Of a DNA stretch of 64,000 nt, positions 24,507 to 33,447 are shown piece by piece. Position 1 is the stretch's first letter. Each line of letters begins with the position of its first letter. The translations under genes and the position numbers were made by a program. The notes below the pieces were generated by a model that was not told the origin of the DNA, did not search any database, and worked only from the letters and a program-made list of their open reading frames with translations. This DNA comes from Bacillota bacterium (GTDB lineage Bacteria; Bacillota; UBA4882; UBA8346), in NCBI GenBank assembly GCA_023410535.1, contig JAEYPR010000026.1, positions 1-64,000 on the forward strand. The letters run 5' to 3'.

Positions 24507-25838
24507 TTAACCTTCATTTAAATATTTTGCAAACATATTATATTGTTCATGTCCGGTAATCCGAACCCGAATCAGCCGACCGGCCGGGCCCGCATAACCG
24601 GTGACCCGGACAATCCCATCAACTTCCGGGGCAAGCCCTTGGGTACGACCAATCGCCACATCTCCCTGAATTTGATCAACCAACACCAAGGGTTCTTGTC
24701 CGACTTGCGCCGCTAAAAAACGCGCCGTGACTTGTTGTTGGAGCTTCATCAGTGTGCGACGCCGTGATTCCTTCACTTGTGGGCGGACCTGCGGCTTTAA
24801 ATTGTATGCTGCCGTATCTTCTTCCCGGCTATACGCAAAAACCCCTAAATGTTGAAACAAGCCTTCGGCAACAAAATCCCGTAAAACACCAAATTCCGCC
24901 GCAGTTTCGGTTGGGAATCCGACGATTAGGGTTGTCCGCAAGACAATTTCCGGGATCCATTGTCGAATCCGCTGCAACCGTTCACGGATCAGTTCCGGGG
25001 TGTCATGCCGGTTCATCAATTTGAGAATCCGCGGTTCAATATGTTGAATCGGCAAGTCCAAATATTTACAGATGCTTGGCTGTTCCTTCATCAATTGCAG
25101 CAACTCGTCACTAATTCCCGAAGGATAGGCATACAGTAACCGGATCCAGGTCGGTCCGGCCACTTCAATAAGGGATTTCAGGAGTTGCACCAGATCGGTT
25201 CGGGGTTCCAAATCCTTTCCATACATGGTGATATCTTGCGCGATCAGATTAATCTCGCGCACCCCTTTTTGGACTAGAGCGGCAACTTCCTGTACTACTG
25301 ATTCCTGGGAGCGACTGCGAAAGCGCCCTTTAATTAACGGAATCGCGCAATAAGAACAGCAGTGATTACAGCCCTCCGCGATCTTTACATACGCTAAATG
25401 GGGCACGGTTACTTGAAAGCGGTTGAGGTTCTGATCATTCAGGAAAGGTTGTTTGCTTACATCGGGCATATGGCGCAAATCCGACTCTGTTCCAACCCGG
25501 CGGATCAATTCGCCGATCTCACCCAAGCCAATCCAGCGGTCAACTTCAGGAAGTTCTTTGGCCAAATCTTTAGCATAGCGTTGAACCAGACAGCCGGTCA
25601 CCACTAATTTAGTGCAGACTCCCTTGCCGGGTTGTTTATATTGAACCGCTTCACAGATATTTTGAATTGATTCTTCCTTGGCCGGGCCGATAAAACCACA
25701 GGTATTGATCAATATCAGTTCGGCACGAGTCAGATCATTCGTTAACTCCCATCCCGCTCCGATTAGTTGGCCTAACATAATCTCCGTATCAACTAAATTT
25801 TTGGAACACCCTAATGAAATAACCCCAATCTTGCTCAT
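24507..25838 (-). CDS. rimO: Ribosomal protein S12 methylthiotransferase RimO
   Basis: 443 residues from ATG 25838, five bases after GGAGG; the frame is open to 25922 but without support. The N-terminal UPF0004 domain has SLGCSKNLVDTEIMLG, with further Cys in INTCGF and VTGCLVQR, for the auxiliary cluster. The radical SAM motif EGCNHCCSYCAIP (CxxxCxxC) follows. The C-terminal TRAM domain has REEDTAAYNLKPQV and ARFLAAQVGQ. It methylthiolates an aspartate of ribosomal protein S12. SLGCSKN distinguishes it from MiaB. Confidence 0.95.
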   Translation of the reverse strand: MSKIGVISLGCSKNLVDTEIMLGQLIGAGWELTNDLTRAELILINTCGFIGPAKEESIQNICEAVQYKQPGKGVCTKLVVTGCLVQRYAKDLAKELPEVDRWIGLGEIGELIRRVGTESDLRHMPDVSKQPFLNDQNLNRFQVTVPHLAYVKIAEGCNHCCSYCAIPLIKGRFRSRSQESVVQEVAALVQKGVREINLIAQDITMYGKDLEPRTDLVQLLKSLIEVAGPTWIRLLYAYPSGISDELLQLMKEQPSICKYLDLPIQHIEPRILKLMNRHDTPELIRERLQRIRQWIPEIVLRTTLIVGFPTETAAEFGVLRDFVAEGLFQHLGVFAYSREEDTAAYNLKPQVRPQVKESRRRTLMKLQQQVTARFLAAQVGQEPLVLVDQIQGDVAIGRTQGLAPEVDGIVRVTGYAGPAGRLIRVRITGHEQYNMFAKYLNEG

Positions 25839-25867
25839 CCGTGCCTCCATAATCTTTTGGTTATAAT

Positions 25868-25912
25868 AAAAAAAGTTCCGGTTGTTGAAATATTGCCAAT
25901 TCAACCAGAACC
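25868..25912 (-). terminator. Terminator of the lytic transglycosylase gene
   Basis: Imperfect hairpin GTTCTGGTTGAA...TTCAACAACCGGAAC followed by seven T residues on the minus strand, 11 bases past the stop. Confidence 0.75.
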
Positions 25913-25922
25913 CGCTTCCCAT

Positions 25923-26474
25923 TTACGAACATAATTCCGGATATAAATACTGGTAGACCTTTTTTAAGAACAAAACTTTCAGTACGTAATTTTTCGTCTC
26001 CGGGAACGGAATCTGTTCGACTTTTACCATATCCCCATTCCAGACCCCTTGTTCCACCCATTCCAACACATAACGGGAACCGGCGTTGTAGGACGCCAGT
26101 GCCAGATAGTCATTCTGGTTAAAACTGCGTTTGAGGTAAGCCAAATACCAGATACCGATCTGTAAATTTTTATCCGGATCATGAAGATCGTTCACCCGAA
26201 AATCTTTCCACATCATTTGCCCCGCAACCCATTCACCGGTTGCCGGCATCACCTGCATCAGCCCAATTGCTCCTTTATGGGACTGGGCGACCGGATTGAA
26301 ACCGCTCTCCGCGAATACTGTCGCGCTGATCAGCGCCGGGTTGAGTTTGCTTTGCTGGCTATAGTTGACGATCTGTTGTTGGTGATCAAGGATAAAATAC
26401 ATACGCAAAATCGGTTTATGGTAAAATATTAAAAAAAGGAAAGCTGCGATCAGCAAGATCCGAAGCTTACCCAC
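25923..26474 (-). CDS. Lytic transglycosylase (SLT domain)
   Basis: 183 residues from GTG 26474 (SD GGAGTGA). A single N-terminal transmembrane anchor (about 4-22) precedes an SLT domain. ISATVFAESGFNPVAQSHKGAIGLMQVMPATGEW contains the catalytic Glu (ES motif) and the GLMQVMP signature. DPDKNLQIGIWYLAYLKRSF and LALASYNAG complete it. It cleaves peptidoglycan glycan strands with formation of 1,6-anhydro-muropeptides; SLT proteins near coaE are common in sporulating Bacillota. Confidence 0.9.
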   Translation of the reverse strand: MGKLRILLIAAFLFLIFYHKPILRMYFILDHQQQIVNYSQQSKLNPALISATVFAESGFNPVAQSHKGAIGLMQVMPATGEWVAGQMMWKDFRVNDLHDPDKNLQIGIWYLAYLKRSFNQNDYLALASYNAGSRYVLEWVEQGVWNGDMVKVEQIPFPETKNYVLKVLFLKKVYQYLYPELCS

Positions 26475-26481
26475 TCAGCAA

Positions 26482-27072
26482 TCACTCCAATGTCTTCAAT
26501 GCCTCTAATACTTCGTGTTGTAATTCCAAAATTCCTTTATTATTATAAATTACCAAGTCGGCTTTTCCTTCTTTACCGCTCAACGGTAGTTGAGCGGTGA
26601 TTCGCTGCTCCGCTTCAGCCGCGGTTACCTGATTACGCCTCATTAAGCGTTGTTTCTGCAATTCCGGTTTCATACTGACTACCCAAATTCGATCAAAAAG
26701 ACCGGTCAATCCTACTTCAAATAAAAGGGGGACCTCGACTACGAATATACCAACTCCGGTCGCGGCCGCGACTTGTTGCTGCGCTTCAATGGCCGCAATC
26801 ACCCGGGGGTGAATAATCTGTTCCAAAGAGCGTCTCAACTCGGGATCACCAAAAACAATCTCACCCAAGACTTTCCGGTCAATGGCGCCGGCGGGGTTCA
26901 AAATCCTCGCGCCAAATTGGGATACCACTTGATGAAAACCGTCGCTGCCCGGCGCGATTGCCTGATGCGCCAATTCGTCGGCGCTGAGCACCGGTATTCC
27001 TTGTTCACTCAAGATTTTACTGACGGTTGATTTTCCGGTGGCGATTCCTCCGGTCAAGCCGATGGTGATCAT
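26482..27072 (-). CDS. coaE: Dephospho-CoA kinase
   Basis: 196 residues from ATG 27072 (SD GGGGAG); the frame is open to 27111 without support. ITIGLTGGIATGKSTVSKIL is the P-loop, LSADELAHQAIAPG the substrate motif, and IFVVEVPLLFEVGL with DRIWVV typical of CoaE. It phosphorylates the ribose 3'-OH of dephospho-CoA in the last step of CoA synthesis. It follows mutM by 17 bases, in the conserved polA-mutM-coaE order. Confidence 0.95.
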   Translation of the reverse strand: MITIGLTGGIATGKSTVSKILSEQGIPVLSADELAHQAIAPGSDGFHQVVSQFGARILNPAGAIDRKVLGEIVFGDPELRRSLEQIIHPRVIAAIEAQQQVAAATGVGIFVVEVPLLFEVGLTGLFDRIWVVSMKPELQKQRLMRRNQVTAAEAEQRITAQLPLSGKEGKADLVIYNNKGILELQHEVLEALKTLE

Positions 27073-27089
27073 GAGTAACTCCCCTATTT

Positions 27090-27908
27090 TTAACTTTGAC
27101 ACAACGGACAAAAGTGGGTCCCCCGCCCCGCGAAGGTCATTTTAGAAACCGGGGCGCCACACTTCGGACAGGGCAGTCCTTTCCGGCCGTAGACGCGCAG
27201 TTGATTCTGATACTCCCCCGTCGCGCCGTCACCGGTCCGGTAATCCCGTTTCGTCGTGCCGCGATATTCGATTCCTTCGCATAATACTTGTTGAATGGCA
27301 TTAAACAACACGGCAATCTCCAACTCAGTGAGCGAATCGACCATACGCGCCGGGTGAATTCCGGAAACGAATAAAGCTTCATCGGCATAAATATTGCCAA
27401 TGCCCGCAATCACGGTCTGGTCGAGCAAGGCTTTCTTGATCGCCAATTTACGACCGGATAATTGCTTGGTCAACAGGGCGATTGTAAATTCCGGTTCCAA
27501 CGGCTCGGGACCTAAACTTTCAATCCCCGACGAAAGCTTCCCTTGGGGGAACAACGCCACCCGGCCAAATTTCCGTTGGTCCCGAAAGCGAAGCTCGGTT
27601 TGATTGTCAAAGCTCAATCGGAAATAAGTGGCATCGGCAATCGGGTCTCCGACCGGGACTACAATCAATTGACCGGTCATCCGGAGATGGATCGTCAAGG
27701 TCCAGTCATCAGTGAATTTGATTAATAAATATTTCCCGCGTCGTTCGAGGTCGGCAATTTCCTTGCCGCGAAGCTCCGTCAAGAATTGCGCTTCCGGCAT
27801 ATTTTGAACCAGTTTGGCATGACTGACGATTCCGGTTTGAATTGTCCGGCCAATCAGTTTTGGAGCCAATGTCAATCGGATCGTTTCTACTTCTGGTAAT
27901 TCCGGCAT
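27090..27908 (-). CDS. mutM: Formamidopyrimidine-DNA glycosylase
   Basis: 272 residues. MPELPEVETI provides the catalytic Pro2 and Glu3. GKYLLIKF carries the conserved beta-elimination Lys. DQTVIAGIGNIYADEALF is the helix-two-turn-helix. The C-terminal zinc finger is CPKCGAPVSKMTFAGRGTHF followed by CPLC. It excises oxidised purines. Three bases separate it from polA, consistent with one repair/replication transcript. Confidence 0.96.
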   Translation of the reverse strand: MPELPEVETIRLTLAPKLIGRTIQTGIVSHAKLVQNMPEAQFLTELRGKEIADLERRGKYLLIKFTDDWTLTIHLRMTGQLIVVPVGDPIADATYFRLSFDNQTELRFRDQRKFGRVALFPQGKLSSGIESLGPEPLEPEFTIALLTKQLSGRKLAIKKALLDQTVIAGIGNIYADEALFVSGIHPARMVDSLTELEIAVLFNAIQQVLCEGIEYRGTTKRDYRTGDGATGEYQNQLRVYGRKGLPCPKCGAPVSKMTFAGRGTHFCPLCQS

Positions 27909-27911
27909 GGT

Positions 27912-30602
27912 TTAGTCCTCCATCTGCACCGGAACCATCTCACCCCAGTTGGAACCGGTCTTCACATCGACGATTAACGGTACGGTTAGCTCAACCACCT
28001 GCTCCATCTCTTCCTTAACCAATCGGGCCAGTTCCCGCCATTGCTGTTCCGGAACTTCAAAAACCAATTCGTCGTGGACTTGCAGCAACATCTTGCCTAG
28101 TTCCGGTCGGCCCTGAAGCCGCTTTTCAATACGGACCATGGCCAACTTGATGATATCGGCCGCCGTTCCTTGAATAGGCGTGTTTCTGGCCATCCGCTCG
28201 GCAAACGAACGCAGCGTAAAATTGCGTGATTTCAGATCCGGGAGTTTGCGCACCCGGCCGAGCAAGGTTTTGGCTTCCCCAACCTGATGAGCGGTTTCGA
28301 TCAGCTGTTCCACGTATTTTTTCACACCCGGGTATTGTTGAAAATAGGAAGCGATAAAAGCATCCGCCTCTTTACGGCTCACACCGATATTTTTGGCCAA
28401 ACCGAAACCGCTGATTCCATAAATAATCCCAAAGTTGACGGCTTTGGCTTGATCCCGCATGATTTTCGTGACTTCCGCCAACGGGACATTGTGGACCGCC
28501 GCTGCGGTAAATTTATGAATATCCTCCCCTTTCAAAAACGCTTCCATAAACGCCTCGTCTTGGGAGAAATGGGCCATCACCCGCAATTCAATCTGCGAAT
28601 AATCGGCGGCCAACAAGATTGACCCGGGTTGCGGCATAAAAGCCCGGCGGATCATCCGGCCGTCCTCGGAACGGATCGGAATATTTTGAAGATTGGGATC
28701 GGTACTACTCAACCGGCCGGTAGTGGTTACGGCTTGATTGAAGGTCGTATGCACCCGTCCGGTTTTGTGATTGATCAACGCAATCAGGGAGTCGATATAG
28801 GTTGACTGCAATTTAATGTTTTGCCGGTACTCCAGGATTAATGGAATCACCGGATGCGCTTCGGCCAAGTTTTCCAAAGCTTCCGCGTCGGTTGAGTATC
28901 CGGTCTTGGTCTTTTTAGGCGGTTTCAAACCAAGTTTCTCATAAAGGATGATCCCTAATTGCTTCGGCGAACCGATATTAAACTCTTCGCCGACCAGTTG
29001 AAATATTTCTCGCTCCATCTGGTGTTGTCTGGTTCGTAACGCATCACCGAACGTCCGCAGCGGTTGGGGATCGATCCCAATTCCCGTCCGCTCCATTGCA
29101 AACAAGGTGCGGATCAAGGGTTGCTCCACCTCACGGTAGAGCGATTCCAACCCCATCTCCCGCAAGAGAGCGGGCAGCTTCAACTGTAACTGCCGAATCG
29201 CCTCAAGCCGCGGCCCAACTACCTTCCCCAATACATCTTCGGGAAGCAGCTCCGGTAAATTTTGGACTAAAAATTTGGTGCCCCGTTCGTTTTGCCAACC
29301 GGTAAACGTATACTGGAGATAGGTTTCGGAGAGGTTCTCCAGTTCGATACTGCCGATCCCGGCGTTCACCAGATAGCCTTGGATCAATATATCATCAAGC
29401 GCTCCAGCCAATTCGATCTGATGGAATCCGGCGATCAGCAGTTGCTTTTTCAGGTCGTAGCCCACTTTGGCGACTTCCGGATCGGCGAGCACCTTTTCCA
29501 ATGGCTCCGGCAACGGCTGGCCCGGGGTCAAAGGATAAAAATAGTTGCGTTCGCCAACTCCGATGCCAATTCCGAGCCAACGGGTATCGGTCCAGTTGGC
29601 TATGGCGGTTAAAAATTGAATTATCATCGCTTTATTCTGAGTAATCTCGGCCACGACCGCGTCTAATTGTTCGGGACCAAGGGTCTCAATGACGAAAGAC
29701 AACTGCTTTTTTGCATCCGGAATCGCTTCAGCCTCTGCTTCACCGGCCAGTTTCTTCACCAGGCTCCGGAATTCAAAGGTTTGGCAAAAATCGATCAAAT
29801 CTTGCTTCGGATAGCCCGTGAAACGGCACTCGTTCAGCGAAAGGTCCAAGTCCATATCGGTAACGATCGTCGCCAGCTTCCGGCTTAAACGGGCTTGGTC
29901 TTGGTGGGTCAGCAGCAATTGACGGTCGCGCTCCCGGGCGATCTGCTCCAAATTCTCATAAATTTGTTCAATTGAATGAAACTCATGGATATATTTTAGA
30001 GCGGTCTTTTCGCCAAACCCCGGAATACCGGGGATATTGTCGGAAGAGTCTCCCATTAAACCTTTCAAATCAATCAATTGCCCGGGGCGCAGGCCGTATC
30101 GGTGTTGCAAATACGCCTCGTCAACCCGTTCCACATCGGTAATCCCGCGTTTGGTATAACAGACCGTGACATTGGGCTCAACTAACTGAAACGCATCCCG
30201 GTCTCCAGTAATAATTTCTACTTTCAACCCGGCGGCCGCAGCGTGTTTGGCAAATGTTCCGATAATATCATCGGCCTCAAACCCGGGTTTTTCATAAACC
30301 GGAATCCGCAGCCGGCTAAACAGTTCCTTGATCAACGGGATCTGCGTCCGCAACGAATCTTCCATTTTCAAGCGTTGCCCTTTGTAAGCATCATATTCCT
30401 GATGGCGAAAGGTCGGCGCCCCGGCGTCGGAAGCTGCTAAGAAATAGTCCGGCTTGGCCTCTTCCAACAACCGCAGCAACATCATGATCATACCATATAC
30501 CGCATTCGTCGGTTGCCCTTGACTCGTCGTCAGAGGCGGCAAGGCAAAAAACGCCCGATTCGCAAGACTATACGTATCAATAATTAAAAATTTGCCTTCC
30601 AT
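27912..30602 (-). CDS. polA: DNA polymerase I
   Basis: 896 residues from ATG 30602 (SD AAGGA); the frame extends to 30641 into the upstream gene. The N-terminal 5'-3' exonuclease domain includes FLIIDTYSLANRAFFALPP and EADDIIGTFAKHA. The middle 3'-5' exonuclease-like domain lacks the DxE active-site motif (region about 335-350), so proofreading is probably lost, as in many Bacillota. The family A polymerase domain has ADYSQIELRVMAHFSQDEAF (motif A), RDQAKAVNFGIIYGISGFGL (motif B) and LLQVHDELVFE (motif C). Confidence 0.96.
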   Translation of the reverse strand: MEGKFLIIDTYSLANRAFFALPPLTTSQGQPTNAVYGMIMMLLRLLEEAKPDYFLAASDAGAPTFRHQEYDAYKGQRLKMEDSLRTQIPLIKELFSRLRIPVYEKPGFEADDIIGTFAKHAAAAGLKVEIITGDRDAFQLVEPNVTVCYTKRGITDVERVDEAYLQHRYGLRPGQLIDLKGLMGDSSDNIPGIPGFGEKTALKYIHEFHSIEQIYENLEQIARERDRQLLLTHQDQARLSRKLATIVTDMDLDLSLNECRFTGYPKQDLIDFCQTFEFRSLVKKLAGEAEAEAIPDAKKQLSFVIETLGPEQLDAVVAEITQNKAMIIQFLTAIANWTDTRWLGIGIGVGERNYFYPLTPGQPLPEPLEKVLADPEVAKVGYDLKKQLLIAGFHQIELAGALDDILIQGYLVNAGIGSIELENLSETYLQYTFTGWQNERGTKFLVQNLPELLPEDVLGKVVGPRLEAIRQLQLKLPALLREMGLESLYREVEQPLIRTLFAMERTGIGIDPQPLRTFGDALRTRQHQMEREIFQLVGEEFNIGSPKQLGIILYEKLGLKPPKKTKTGYSTDAEALENLAEAHPVIPLILEYRQNIKLQSTYIDSLIALINHKTGRVHTTFNQAVTTTGRLSSTDPNLQNIPIRSEDGRMIRRAFMPQPGSILLAADYSQIELRVMAHFSQDEAFMEAFLKGEDIHKFTAAAVHNVPLAEVTKIMRDQAKAVNFGIIYGISGFGLAKNIGVSRKEADAFIASYFQQYPGVKKYVEQLIETAHQVGEAKTLLGRVRKLPDLKSRNFTLRSFAERMARNTPIQGTAADIIKLAMVRIEKRLQGRPELGKMLLQVHDELVFEVPEQQWRELARLVKEEMEQVVELTVPLIVDVKTGSNWGEMVPVQMED

Positions 30603-30618
30603 TGTCGGTTCCTTTCGT

Positions 30619-31563
30619 TCACTTCGCTCCATGAAAATCATAACCTAGTAATCCAACTCCGACGGCATTGTCGCTGGAAAGCTGTCTGGCTCCGAAATGA
30701 TAGTCAATTCCAGCCCGTGTTCCCGCAGCAGTCAGTTCATTACGAATCATTTGATTAGAAGCCACGCCGCCAACTAACAACACCCGGCTTAGCTTATAAG
30801 TTGCAACCGCCCGTTCCGTCACTTTGGCGATACTCTGCGCGATACAGTGAAACACACCGGAAGCCAAAGCGTCGCGACGATATTGACCAGAGTTCAATAA
30901 ACGCGCCGCGGCGCTCTCCGGTCCAGAAAAACTGATATTCAAATCGTGCGTCACGACGGGGAGCGGTTCCGGGGTTAACGCCTCGGCAGCCATCCGCTCC
31001 AGCGCCATACCAGCGGGAAAACCGGCTCCCAAGGCAACTCCAACCCGATCGACAAACTGTCCCACCTGTAAGTCGGATGATCCCCCGATCTTTTCAATAG
31101 TATACCTGGCTCCAGTTGGGGTGACCGTTAAGAGTTCGGTAGTGCCGCCGGAGATATGCCAGGCCAAAAACGGTTCATCCCATCCGGTGACTCCGTACAA
31201 TCCGGCGCGGATATGGCCTTCTTGATGAGATACCTCGTAAATAGGAATTCCCGCCAGTTTGGCAAAAGTTTCGCCATACGAAGCGCCGACCCGGAACACC
31301 GGTAAATAAGCCCCGGCAACCGGCCGGGGACGGGTCGAGACCGCCACCGCCGCAAACTCCGCCGCCGGTAATGGTGCAGTCAACAATTGGGGCAGGTTCT
31401 GGATGTGTTGAAACACTGCGTCCGATTGGCGCAGACCACGTTCCCCTTCTTTCACCCGTAAAACGATCCGTTGATCCGCCACAATCTGGCCCGAACTATC
31501 GATTAACGAAAGCGATGTCGTGTAACAGCTGGTATCCAATGCCAAAATCAGTTTCTTTTGCAT
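30619..31563 (-). CDS. TsaD/Kae1-family paralogue (ASKHA fold)
   Basis: 314 residues from ATG 31563. LILALDTSCYTTSLSLID matches the TsaD N-terminal GIETSCDET motif. EVSHQEGHIRAGL carries the HxxxH metal site. The canonical SGGH is replaced by SGGTT (AWHISGGTTELLTV). LGAGFPAGMALERMA and VLLVGGVASNQMIRNEL also match. It is shorter than true TsaD (about 340) and has the altered SGGH motif, so it is probably a paralogue of the tRNA t6A enzyme rather than the main TsaD; its role is unproven. An intrinsic-terminator-like hairpin directly abuts its start codon. Confidence 0.75.
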   Translation of the reverse strand: MQKKLILALDTSCYTTSLSLIDSSGQIVADQRIVLRVKEGERGLRQSDAVFQHIQNLPQLLTAPLPAAEFAAVAVSTRPRPVAGAYLPVFRVGASYGETFAKLAGIPIYEVSHQEGHIRAGLYGVTGWDEPFLAWHISGGTTELLTVTPTGARYTIEKIGGSSDLQVGQFVDRVGVALGAGFPAGMALERMAAEALTPEPLPVVTHDLNISFSGPESAAARLLNSGQYRRDALASGVFHCIAQSIAKVTERAVATYKLSRVLLVGGVASNQMIRNELTAAGTRAGIDYHFGARQLSSDNAVGVGLLGYDFHGAK

Positions 31564-31584
31564 AAAAAAAGAGGGGAAGCCCTC
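31564..31584 (-). terminator. Terminator-like hairpin touching the TsaD-paralogue start codon
   Basis: Minus-strand GAGGG-CTTC-CCCTC followed by TTTTTTT and then directly ATG. It overlaps the nusB stop codon. No ribosome binding site lies between hairpin and ATG. Confidence 0.65.
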
Positions 31585-32083
31585 AATGATCACTCTCTTC
31601 GTTTGTTAATATAGAGGCCGGCATCGGCTCGGCCACCGGTTCTTCCGCAGCTTCTTTGGATAAAGCCTGCGGTTTTTCAATTCCGGTCAGGTTTCGGGCG
31701 ACATTGCCCAACAGCCCGTTGACAAATTTGCCGGACTCCGGATCACCGTATCGTTTAGCCAGTTCAACCGCTTCATTCACCGTTACGCTGACCGGTATAT
31801 CGGTGGTAAACTTCAATTCGTAGATTGCAATCCGTAAAATATTCCGGTCGGTATTGGCCATCCGGTCCAATTTCCAATCCTGGGCGTATTTTACAATCTC
31901 AGCGTCGATCGCTGCTAAATGATTGACCGTCCCTTTAACCAATGATTCAAAGAAATTTCGGGAGGCCTCCGGTAGCGGGTTTTCCTCAAGAGTTCGCGGC
32001 AGCGCTTCCTGCCAACGGTTTTTCCCCACATCTACCTGAAATAAAACTGAAAACGCTAATTCTCTGGCAACACGCCGACTCAT
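31583..32083 (-). CDS. nusB: Transcription antitermination factor NusB
   Basis: 166 residues. All-helical NusB fold: SRRVARELAFSVLFQVDVGK with the Arg-rich RNA-binding first helix, then DWKLDRMANTDRNILRIAIYEL and VSVTVNEAVELAKRYGDPESGKFVNGLLGNVAR, the family signature. A non-conserved acidic tail of about 25 residues follows (SKEAAEEPVAEPMPASILTN). It binds boxA of rRNA transcripts with NusE/S10. It is the last member of the accB-accC-Asp23-AmaP-DUF2273-nusB series. Confidence 0.95.
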   Translation of the reverse strand: MSRRVARELAFSVLFQVDVGKNRWQEALPRTLEENPLPEASRNFFESLVKGTVNHLAAIDAEIVKYAQDWKLDRMANTDRNILRIAIYELKFTTDIPVSVTVNEAVELAKRYGDPESGKFVNGLLGNVARNLTGIEKPQALSKEAAEEPVAEPMPASILTNEESDH

Positions 32084-32094
32084 TCAATCACCTT

Positions 32095-32322
32095 TCAATC
32101 GTTGGGTGGAATTACTCTACTTAAAATCTCCCGTAAGGAACCCCGCTGGTCAATCCGCTTGCCCAAAAAGTATCCTAAAAAGAGACAAAACACAAAAGCC
32201 AAAGCCCTCTTAAAGCCTAGAAAAGCCCAAAGCAGCCCGGCAATCAGTCCAATGGAACTTCCAAAGATCCGTCCTTTAAATTCAACGAGTTTGGAAAAGT
32301 TCTCCCTTAGAAATTCATTCAC
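32095..32322 (-). CDS. DUF2273 small membrane protein
   Basis: 75 residues from GTG 32322 (SD AGGAG). Hydrophobic segments GSSIGLIAGLLWAFLGF and ALAFVFCLFLGYFLGKRID form a hairpin ending in a basic stretch, the standard DUF2273 layout. The family always accompanies Asp23/AmaP genes and is presumed to help anchor them at the membrane. It lies between amaP (15 bases) and nusB (11 bases). Confidence 0.85.
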   Translation of the reverse strand: MNEFLRENFSKLVEFKGRIFGSSIGLIAGLLWAFLGFKRALAFVFCLFLGYFLGKRIDQRGSLREILSRVIPPND

Positions 32323-32337
32323 CCGACTGACTCCTTT

Positions 32338-32877
32338 CTACTCAACCCGAGTCCGGGTCTCCGCTGCTATTTTTGTGATCAATACTTTGACAGAATTGAC
32401 ACGCATCCCGACCGTTTCATAGATATAATCGCTTACTTTGGTCTCGATTTCCGCTTTCACTTGCGGAATCGCCATATCCGGGCTGACGGTGACTTCGATA
32501 TAAACATCCAACCCGGTCAACTTGTCGGCGCGGACTCCCACATGGGCGTCACGGACGCCTTTCACCTTTTTACAAGCCCGTAAGGCTAAGTTTTCAATCG
32601 CCGATACGGTAATCCGGATCTCGCCAAATTGTGTCTGATAAATCACGGTTTTTTCTTCGCGACGCATCCGCAAAGCCATTCCAAATTGGAGAATCCCTAA
32701 AACTAAGGCGATAATCGAAACCTCCAACGCCCAGAGATTCATCGGATTCGCATTTAGTCGGCTAAGCGTTTCCAGCAAGGCGTTTGCTTGTCCGAAGCCG
32801 AGCATGCAAAGGAAAACTGCCACAACGATTAGAATAATTCCCGCCAACAGACTGATTAAACGTTCCCAAACTTTCAT
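32338..32877 (-). CDS. amaP: Alkaline shock response membrane anchor protein AmaP
   Basis: 179 residues with two N-terminal transmembrane helices (about 5-27 and 48-69). A cytoplasmic Asp23-like domain follows (FGEIRITVSAIENLALRACKKVKGVRDAHVGV and LDVYIEVTVSPDMAIPQVKAEIETKVSDYIYETVGM). AmaP tethers Asp23 to the membrane in staphylococci. The gene is translationally close to the Asp23 gene upstream. Confidence 0.88.
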   Translation of the reverse strand: MKVWERLISLLAGIILIVVAVFLCMLGFGQANALLETLSRLNANPMNLWALEVSIIALVLGILQFGMALRMRREEKTVIYQTQFGEIRITVSAIENLALRACKKVKGVRDAHVGVRADKLTGLDVYIEVTVSPDMAIPQVKAEIETKVSDYIYETVGMRVNSVKVLITKIAAETRTRVE

Positions 32878-32898
32878 CCGATCGATAACACCTTCCTT

Positions 32899-33279
32899 TT
32901 ACAGAACCTTGGTTTCACTTACATCTTCTTGTTTAAACTCCACTCCTTGGATATGAACATTCACTTCAATCACTTCCAAGCCAGTCATACTCTCAATGGC
33001 CCGTTTTACATTTTCCTGTACCAATGTGGCTGTCTCGGGAACGTTGGCGCCAAACTCGATGATCATAAACAGATCGACCGCCGCTTGTTTTTCGCCCACT
33101 TCAACTTTGACGCCTTTGGCAAGGTTCTTTTTCTTTAAGAGTTCAGCAAACCCGTCAACCACACCGCCGCTCATTCCGGCGACCCCTTTGACTTCAGTCG
33201 CGGCTAAGCCGGCAATTATCTTTACGACTTCATTCGCAATCCGAATACTACCACCCTCATACCGTCCAACCTGTTCCAT
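32899..33279 (-). CDS. Asp23/Gls24 family envelope stress protein
   Basis: 126 residues from ATG 33279 after GGGGGGTGG; the longer frame to 33396 starts with an unconserved basic stretch. IRIANEVVKIIAGLAATEVKGVAGMSGG is the Asp23 N-terminal signature. AVDLFMIIEFGANVPETATLVQENVKRAIESMTGLEVIEVNVHIQGV forms the alternating strand-helix core. Likely cytoplasmic filaments attached via AmaP. B. subtilis YqhY, the homologue next to accBC, influences acetyl-CoA carboxylase, and the same gene order is preserved here. Confidence 0.9.
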   Translation of the reverse strand: MEQVGRYEGGSIRIANEVVKIIAGLAATEVKGVAGMSGGVVDGFAELLKKKNLAKGVKVEVGEKQAAVDLFMIIEFGANVPETATLVQENVKRAIESMTGLEVIEVNVHIQGVEFKQEDVSETKVL

Positions 33280-33447
33280 TAGGCCACCCCCCGTATAATC
33301 GCGAAAATCCTCTTTCTCTTTTTTGACTGCGACTTTGTTTTTTGATTTCGCTTGCCGACGAATGCTGGTCTTGGCAAAATGGAAAGTGATTTCCATTCAT
33401 CCGCTCGCTATCTCATCTTAATCAGAGTTCGTGCCAGATATGTCTGT

